From NCBI GenBank assembly GCA_910585445.1, contig CAJUEK010000038.1, forward strand, positions 14,578 through 24,334: a stretch of DNA of 9,757 bases. The letters run 5' to 3'. Position 1 is the first letter of the stretch; every line of letters starts with the position of its first letter. This DNA comes from an uncultured Bacteroidales bacterium. Its GTDB lineage: Bacteria; Bacteroidota; Bacteroidia; Bacteroidales; UBA932. Under the pieces are notes generated by a model. The model was not told the origin of the DNA and made no database searches. It saw only the letters and a list, made by a program, of their open reading frames with translations. A program made the translations under genes and the position numbers. Positions 4,527 through 9,757 of the stretch are shown here, in pieces.

Positions 4527-7500
4527 ATGAAAAATATCCTCGGCCTTGATCTTGGAACCACATCTATAGGTTGGGCATTTGTAAAAGAAGCTGAAACGTC
4601 AGAAGAAAAGTCATCCATCGTCAAGATAGGAGTCAGAGTCAACCCGCTTACAGTCGATGAGCAGGCAAATTTCAATAAAGGAAAGCCTATCACCACCAAT
4701 GCAGAACGCACACTCAAACGTGGAGCCAGAAGAAACCTGCAACGCTACAAACTGCGTAGAGCATACCTTATAAACGAACTAAAGAATGCAGGCCTGATAA
4801 GTGACACGGCAATTCTTTCGGAACAAGGCCCGGGAAGCACATTTGAAACCCTAAGACTGAGGGCACAATCGGCTACAGACGAGGTTTCTCTTGAAGAATT
4901 TGCACGCATCCTCTTGATGATAAACAAAAAGCGGGGATATAAGAGCAGCCGCAAAGTGAATAATGATGAAGACGGGCAGTTCATAGACGGAATGACGGTT
5001 GCGAAAGCCCTATATGAAAACGGCCTAACTCCCGGACAATATGTATATCAACTCATCAAGTCCGGGAAGAAGTATATTCCGGATTTCTACAGGTCAGACT
5101 TGCAGGCCGAATTTGACAAAGTATGGAACTGCCAGAAAAAGTTTTATCCTGAAATATTCACTGACGCTCTGAAAAGCGAGCTGGAAGGCAAGAACGAGAA
5201 ACAGACATGGGCAATATGTGAAAAGCATTTCCGGATAAACGGAATAAGCCGCACGACCAAAGGAGAGGAACTCAAGAAAGAAAATTATTTCTGGAGGGCA
5301 AAAGCCGTTGAGGAACAGATGGATCTTGAATCCCTGGCCGTAGTCTTTCAGAAGATAAACTCCCAGATAAACGGTTCAAGCGGATATCTCGGAGCAATCA
5401 GCGACCGCAGCAAAGAATTGTATTTCAACAATCAGACTGTGGGCCAATATCTTGCTCAAAAGATAAGCGGAGATTCTCATTTCAGCCTGAAGAACACGGT
5501 CTTCTACAGGCAGGACTATATGGACGAGTTCGAAAGAATCTGGTCTGTGCAAGCGAAGCATCATCCGGAACTTACGGATGAGCTTAAAAAACGTGTACGG
5601 GACATCATCATATTTTACCAGCGCCCTCTCAAAAGTCAGAAAGGGCTTGTAAGCATATGTGAACTTGAAGGACGTGAGATTGAGGTCACCTGTGACGGAA
5701 AGACAAAGAAAAAGCTGGTCGGCCCGAAAGTCTGTCCAAAATCTTCTCCACTGTTCCAGGAGTTCAAGATTTGGCAGGTGCTCAACAACCTTACAGCTAA
5801 CAAGAGATATCTGTCACAAGAGGAGAAAGAACGTCTGTTTGACAGGCTTTGTACATGCGACAAACTTTCCAAAGCAGAAATCATCAAATGCCTTTCTCCG
5901 GAAAAATCCGTCAGGGAACGCAGTCAGGATTCATTGTTTGCCCCTGAGGAGATATACGAGGATGAAGTTCTCGTGCGCCTTGAAAACAAGAAAAAGGAAA
6001 TCGTCCTGAATTATAAGGAGATTGACGGGAACAGGACAATGGCTGCATTATTCAGGGCATACGCGAAAATCATCATGTTGACCGGGCACGATGAATATGA
6101 CTTCAGCAAAATGCCTTTTTCAAAAGCAGCAGGCATCATTTCAGATATATTTGCAGGTCTTGGCTACAGGACTGATTTCCTGCATTTTGACTCTTCGCTT
6201 GAGGGCAAGGCATTTGAAGAGCAGGCGTCATACAGGCTGTGGCACCTCCTGTACTCATACGAGGGTGACAAATCCGTTTCCGGGAATGAAAAGCTTATTT
6301 CCAAGATATCTGAAATCACAGGCTTTGAACCGGAATATGCAAAAGTTCTTGCAAATGTCACCTTTGCGCCAGACTATGGCAGCCTAAGCACAAAGGCAAT
6401 GAGGAGAATACTTACTTTTATGAAAGAGGGCAATGAGTATAGTCTTGCATGTGCATATGCCGGGTATAATCATTCAAAGAATTCATTGACCAAGGAGCAG
6501 ATTGAATCGAAAATACTCAAAGAGCATCTCGAAATATTGCCGAAGAACAGCCTGCGGAATCCTGTGGTCGAAAAGATTCTGAATCAGATGGTCAACGTTG
6601 TCAATGCGGTGATTGATGAATACGGCAGGCCGGACGAGATAAGGATAGAGCTTGCCCGCGAACTGAAGAAAAGTGCTGCAGAACGTGAGGAGCTGAGCAA
6701 GGCTGTAAATGATGCTGACAAAAAGCATAAAGCAATAAAAGAAATGTTGCAGAAAGACTTCGGTATTGCCAGTCCGAGCAGGAATGATGTCATCAGATAC
6801 AGGCTTTACGAGGAGCTGAAGGATAACGGATACAAGTCATTGTATTCAGACACTTATATTCCGCGTGAAAAAATCTTTTCCAAAGAATTTGACATAGAAC
6901 ATATTATACCTCAGTCACGGCTTTTCGATGATTCATTCTCCAATAAGACGCTGGAGGCCAGGCAGGTGAACTTAGACAAGGGAAATGCCACTGCATACGA
7001 TTATGTGAACAACAAATATGGGGAGACTGAAGTTGAGAAATACGTAGCCCGCGTAGAGCAATTGTATAAAGCTGGCGGTATCAGCAAAGCCAAGCGGAAC
7101 AAGCTGCTGATGCAAATGGCGGATATCCCTTCAGACTTCATTGCACGCGACCTCCGCGATTCTCAGTATATTGCACGTAAGGCCAAGTCCATGCTGAAGG
7201 AAATTGCAAGGCATGTCGTTTCCACTACCGGCTCTGTTACAGACAGGTTGAGGGAAGACTGGCAGCTTGTCGATGTCATGAAAGAACTTAACTGGGACAA
7301 ATATGACAGGCTCGGCCTTACTGAAATTGTTCAGGACCATGACGGAAGGAGAATAAAGAAAATCAAGGATTGGACAAAGAGGAATGACCATAGGCACCAT
7401 GCAATGGATGCCTTGACGATAGCATTCACCAAGCTTTCGTACATCCAATATCTGAACAACTTGAATGCCAGAATCCAGAAAGAAGCAGGCAAGGAATATA

Positions 7501-8843
7501 TGGCGGACTTGTCGCAGTACAGCGTACTGGACATACATAAGTCCGACCGCACCGATGTCATCATGGCCATTGAGCGTACGCAACTTTATCGTGACAAGGT
7601 CGGGGGCAGATTGCGTTTCATGCCTCCGATGCCGCTTGACGAATTCCGCAGAGAGGCACGCAGGCATCTTGAAAATACCCTTGTGTCAATTAAGGCGAAG
7701 AATAAGGTTGTCACGAGAAATGTAAACCGCACAAAGTGCATTGGAGGCACACGACAGAAAGTCCAGCTTACGCCAAGAGGACAGCTGCATAATGAGACAG
7801 TTTATGGCCAGATTCAGAGATATGCCACCAAGTTGGAAAAGGTCGGTCCGACATTTACTTCCGACAAAATTTCAAAAGTAGCCAGCCCGACATACCGCAC
7901 GGCACTTATGGAACGTCTGAAACAGTTCGGAGGCGACCCGAAGAAGGCATTTTCCGGAAAGAACAGCATTGACAAGTCTCCAGTCTATGTTGACGCGATG
8001 CATACGCGGACGGTTCCGGAGAAGGTCGCCTTGCTGTCTATGGAGAAGATGTTTACGGTGAGGAAAAGTATTTCATATGATAATTTTGGCAAATCCGGAA
8101 ATAAGAAATTAAATAAAGAAGAGGTTATTAAAAAATTGCACTCTATTATTGATGTTAAAATAAGAGAGTTGATGATTAAGAGATTCGAAGAATCTGGTTT
8201 TGATGCCCAAATTGCTTTTAGTAACCTTGATGAAAATCCAATATGGTTAAATAAAGAAAAAGGAATTAAGGTTAAAAGTGTAAAAATCAAGGGTGTAAAT
8301 TGTGCAATACCTATTCATGATAAACGTAATAATATCGGGCAAATATTGTATGATGATTGTGGAGATATGATACCGACTGATTATGTGCAGACTGGAGGGA
8401 ATCATCATGTCGCTATATTCCGTGATGCTGAAGGCAATCTTCAGGAACAGATTGTGTCTTTCTATGATGCTGTTGCACGTATCACACTCGGGATTCCGGT
8501 CATAGATAGGGAATATAAAAAGGATGAGGGCTGGGAGTTTCTGTTCACTATGAAACAAAATGAGTATTTCGTATTCCCTAATCCGGAGACTGGTTTTGAC
8601 CCAAATGAGTATGATCTGCTGAATCCTGACAATTATGCTGTTATCAGTCCTAATTTGTTTAGGGTGCAGAAGTTGGCGACGAAGAACTATTGTTTTAGGC
8701 ATCATTTAGAAACCAATGTTGACGAAAAGAATGAACTAAGACATATTGCATGGGAACGCATCCAAAATACGAATGGTTTACGTGGAATCGTCAAAGTCCG
8801 CATAAACCACATCGGGCAGATTGTCCAGACAGGAGAATACTAA
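4527..8843 (+). CDS. cas9: CRISPR-associated endonuclease Cas9, type II-C
   Basis: This 1438-residue protein has the size of the large Bacteroidota II-C Cas9 group. RuvC-I is MKNILGLDLGTTSIGWAF with catalytic D8. The Arg-rich bridge helix (ERTLKRGARRNLQRYKLRR) spans about 60-78, followed by a recognition lobe to about 620-680. RuvC-II is RIELAREL with E708. HNH is DIEHIIPQS with H792, flanked by D789 and N815 (matching D839/H840/N863 of SpCas9). RuvC-III is DHRHHAMDALTIAF with H958 and D961. RGQLHNETVYG (1084-1094) begins the wedge/PAM-interacting region, which ends KVRINHIGQIVQTGEY. All nuclease residues are present, so it should cut target DNA guided by crRNA:tracrRNA. cas1 follows 17 bp downstream in the same transcript. 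Bases encoding about residues 1179-1271 are strikingly AT-rich compared with the rest, suggesting recombination. Confidence 0.97.
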   Translation: MKNILGLDLGTTSIGWAFVKEAETSEEKSSIVKIGVRVNPLTVDEQANFNKGKPITTNAERTLKRGARRNLQRYKLRRAYLINELKNAGLISDTAILSEQGPGSTFETLRLRAQSATDEVSLEEFARILLMINKKRGYKSSRKVNNDEDGQFIDGMTVAKALYENGLTPGQYVYQLIKSGKKYIPDFYRSDLQAEFDKVWNCQKKFYPEIFTDALKSELEGKNEKQTWAICEKHFRINGISRTTKGEELKKENYFWRAKAVEEQMDLESLAVVFQKINSQINGSSGYLGAISDRSKELYFNNQTVGQYLAQKISGDSHFSLKNTVFYRQDYMDEFERIWSVQAKHHPELTDELKKRVRDIIIFYQRPLKSQKGLVSICELEGREIEVTCDGKTKKKLVGPKVCPKSSPLFQEFKIWQVLNNLTANKRYLSQEEKERLFDRLCTCDKLSKAEIIKCLSPEKSVRERSQDSLFAPEEIYEDEVLVRLENKKKEIVLNYKEIDGNRTMAALFRAYAKIIMLTGHDEYDFSKMPFSKAAGIISDIFAGLGYRTDFLHFDSSLEGKAFEEQASYRLWHLLYSYEGDKSVSGNEKLISKISEITGFEPEYAKVLANVTFAPDYGSLSTKAMRRILTFMKEGNEYSLACAYAGYNHSKNSLTKEQIESKILKEHLEILPKNSLRNPVVEKILNQMVNVVNAVIDEYGRPDEIRIELARELKKSAAEREELSKAVNDADKKHKAIKEMLQKDFGIASPSRNDVIRYRLYEELKDNGYKSLYSDTYIPREKIFSKEFDIEHIIPQSRLFDDSFSNKTLEARQVNLDKGNATAYDYVNNKYGETEVEKYVARVEQLYKAGGISKAKRNKLLMQMADIPSDFIARDLRDSQYIARKAKSMLKEIARHVVSTTGSVTDRLREDWQLVDVMKELNWDKYDRLGLTEIVQDHDGRRIKKIKDWTKRNDHRHHAMDALTIAFTKLSYIQYLNNLNARIQKEAGKEYMADLSQYSVLDIHKSDRTDVIMAIERTQLYRDKVGGRLRFMPPMPLDEFRREARRHLENTLVSIKAKNKVVTRNVNRTKCIGGTRQKVQLTPRGQLHNETVYGQIQRYATKLEKVGPTFTSDKISKVASPTYRTALMERLKQFGGDPKKAFSGKNSIDKSPVYVDAMHTRTVPEKVALLSMEKMFTVRKSISYDNFGKSGNKKLNKEEVIKKLHSIIDVKIRELMIKRFEESGFDAQIAFSNLDENPIWLNKEKGIKVKSVKIKGVNCAIPIHDKRNNIGQILYDDCGDMIPTDYVQTGGNHHVAIFRDAEGNLQEQIVSFYDAVARITLGIPVIDREYKKDEGWEFLFTMKQNEYFVFPNPETGFDPNEYDLLNPDNYAVISPNLFRVQKLATKNYCFRHHLETNVDEKNELRHIAWERIQNTNGLRGIVKVRINHIGQIVQTGEY
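8061..8340 (+). other. AT-rich island inside the cas9 C-terminal region
   Basis: By hand count, bases 8101-8340 have 66 G or C of 240 (about 28%). The 60 bases at 7921-7980 have about 50% and those at 8521-8580 have 40%. Codon choice also shifts to ATT, TTA, AAA and GTT. The frame stays open and conserved Cas9 text (AFSNLDENPIWLNKEKGI) lies within it, so this is coding sequence of different ancestry or under different pressure, not an insertion that breaks the gene. Confidence 0.6.
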
Positions 8844-8860
8844 CTTAAAGATTTTGTGTC

Positions 8861-9706
8861 ATGATCAAGCGCACCTTGTATTTCGGCAATCCGGCCTACC
8901 TGTCCCTGAAACTGGGACAGCTTGTGATACGCCTGCCGGAGCAGTCTCAGGCACACGTCCACGCTATGAGCAACCAGGAAAGCCATAACGATGGAGAAGG
9001 AACCACATCGGCAGAATGCATGAAAAAGCCGGCAAAGACAGTTCCTATCGAAGACATAGGCATGATCATACTTGACCATCGGCAGATAACGCTTACACAA
9101 GGCCTGATGGAGACACTTATAGATAACAATTGCGCTATAGTGACATGCGGAAGCAATCACCTTCCGGTCGGGCTTATGCTGCCGCTATATTGCAACACCA
9201 TACAGAACGAACGTTTCAGGCAGCAGCTGGACTCCTCACTACCGCTTAAGAAACAATTGTGGCAACAGACCATCCAGGCCAAGATACACAATCAGGCCGC
9301 CGTGCTCAGACACACCACAGGAGAAATCCACAATAACATGAATGTATGGGAAGGACAGGTCAGAAGCGGTGATACTGAGAATATGGAAGCACGCGCAGCC
9401 GCTTATTATTGGAAAACCATATTTCCAGGGCATCCGGAATTCATTAGGGGACAATTCGAGGATTTCCCGAACAACATGCTCAATTACGGCTATGCCATAC
9501 TCAGGGCAATAATAGCCCGTGCACTTGTCGGCAGCGGTCTGTTGCCCACACTCGGGATTCATCATCATAACAGATACAACGCATACTGCCTTGCGGACGA
9601 CATTATGGAACCATATCGTCCATACATTGACAAACTTGTATATGAAATCGTGTCTTCAGAAGGTCCGCAGGAGCTGACAAAAGAAGTCAAGACCAAATTA
9701 TTGTAA
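8861..9706 (+). CDS. cas1: CRISPR adaptation integrase Cas1, type II, C-terminally truncated
   Basis: The protein (281 aa) begins MIKRTLYFGNPAYLSLKLGQ as in Bacteroidota type II Cas1, which with Cas2 integrates new spacers at the leader end of the array. Active-site residues align with SpyCas1 E149/H205/E220: E176 in NMEARAAAYYW, H235 in GIHHHNRYNAY and E250 in DDIMEPYRP. Two features are odd. Residues about 28-58 form a hydrophilic, His/Ser/Glu-rich loop that looks longer than usual. The protein stops at EVKTKLL, only 31 residues after E250, whereas SpyCas1 continues for 69; roughly 40 C-terminal residues are missing and no other frame downstream restores them before the window ends. The gene follows cas9 by 17 bp and would be cotranscribed. 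No cas2 starts before the window edge. Adaptation may be impaired; interference by Cas9 would not be. Confidence 0.93.
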   Translation: MIKRTLYFGNPAYLSLKLGQLVIRLPEQSQAHVHAMSNQESHNDGEGTTSAECMKKPAKTVPIEDIGMIILDHRQITLTQGLMETLIDNNCAIVTCGSNHLPVGLMLPLYCNTIQNERFRQQLDSSLPLKKQLWQQTIQAKIHNQAAVLRHTTGEIHNNMNVWEGQVRSGDTENMEARAAAYYWKTIFPGHPEFIRGQFEDFPNNMLNYGYAILRAIIARALVGSGLLPTLGIHHHNRYNAYCLADDIMEPYRPYIDKLVYEIVSSEGPQELTKEVKTKLL

Positions 9707-9727
9707 GCCTCCGAAGAAATGCATATT

Positions 9728-9755
9728 GTAGCCGGGATTGATCCTGGCTACTTTT
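9728..9755 (+). terminator. Terminator-like hairpin just after the cas1 stop
   Basis: GTAGCCGGGAT (9728-9738) pairs with ATCCTGGCTAC (9741-9751) along 11 bp with one G-U wobble, followed by TTTT. It would end the cas9-cas1 transcript 22 bp after the stop codon, unusual in an operon that normally runs on into cas2. It might instead belong to the end of a mobile element inserted in cas1. The window ends 2 bases later, so its setting cannot be judged. Confidence 0.5.
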
Positions 9756-9757
9756 GC

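Noticed and set aside
7131..7667. A 178-codon minus-strand frame inside cas9
   Set aside because: It is a shadow of the RuvC-III region of Cas9, with no start context or motif of its own.
8247..8705. A 152-codon minus-strand frame inside the AT-rich end of cas9
   Set aside because: Low GC reduces stop codons on the opposite strand; the translation is Ile-rich and unlike any known protein. An anti-CRISPR or antitoxin here was considered and has no support.

Overview
The window looks like a chromosomal segment from a gut-type Bacteroidota (order Bacteroidales). The evidence is a type II-C cas9 of the large Bacteroidota form (1438 aa), promoters of the Bacteroidota sigma factor type (TTTG or TTG, about 20 nt, TAnnTTTG) at several places, no strong Shine-Dalgarno sites, moderate GC, a PD-(D/E)XK 'Rpn' transposase-family gene of a kind that is multicopy in this phylum, and an esterase resembling rumen feruloyl esterases. 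Genus cannot be fixed from the sequence.

Layout. Left part (1-1853): the 3' end of a membrane acyltransferase gene overlaps, by TAATG, the start of a VOC/glyoxalase-like gene. That gene survives only as about 21 recognisable codons before a minus-strand Rpn-family gene begins. Middle (2047-3988): gpsA on the plus strand and a secreted-type alpha/beta hydrolase on the minus strand converge with directly abutting stop codons. Right part (4009-9757): a type II-C CRISPR-Cas locus, tracrRNA - cas9 - cas1, all on the plus strand. The tracrRNA (about 4271-4350) has its own near-ideal promoter, a short anti-repeat, a nexus like that of other Cas9 tracrRNAs and an intrinsic terminator. Cas9 keeps all RuvC and HNH catalytic residues. 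Cas1 keeps its active-site residues but stops about 40 residues early, next to a terminator-like hairpin at the window edge. Neither cas2 nor an array is visible.

The most interesting signal is in the 538-bp gap between the hydrolase and cas9. At 4009-4055, on the minus strand, lies a single sequence that reads like a full-length Bacteroidota II-C CRISPR repeat. Its first 20 nt pair with the tracrRNA anti-repeat apart from one bulged base and one wobble. No second repeat or array accompanies it. The repeat contains a complete promoter (TTG at its 5' end, 20 nt, TATCTTTG), which points at the hydrolase start codon about 20 nt beyond the repeat. The hydrolase therefore seems to be driven by a stray CRISPR repeat. 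This repeat may be a relic of a lost array, or an exapted element through which tracrRNA/Cas9 could touch a host gene.

Other points of note are an AT-rich island (about 28% GC) inside the PAM-interacting part of cas9, which suggests mosaic ancestry, and a perfect terminator-like hairpin encoded inside the Rpn gene.
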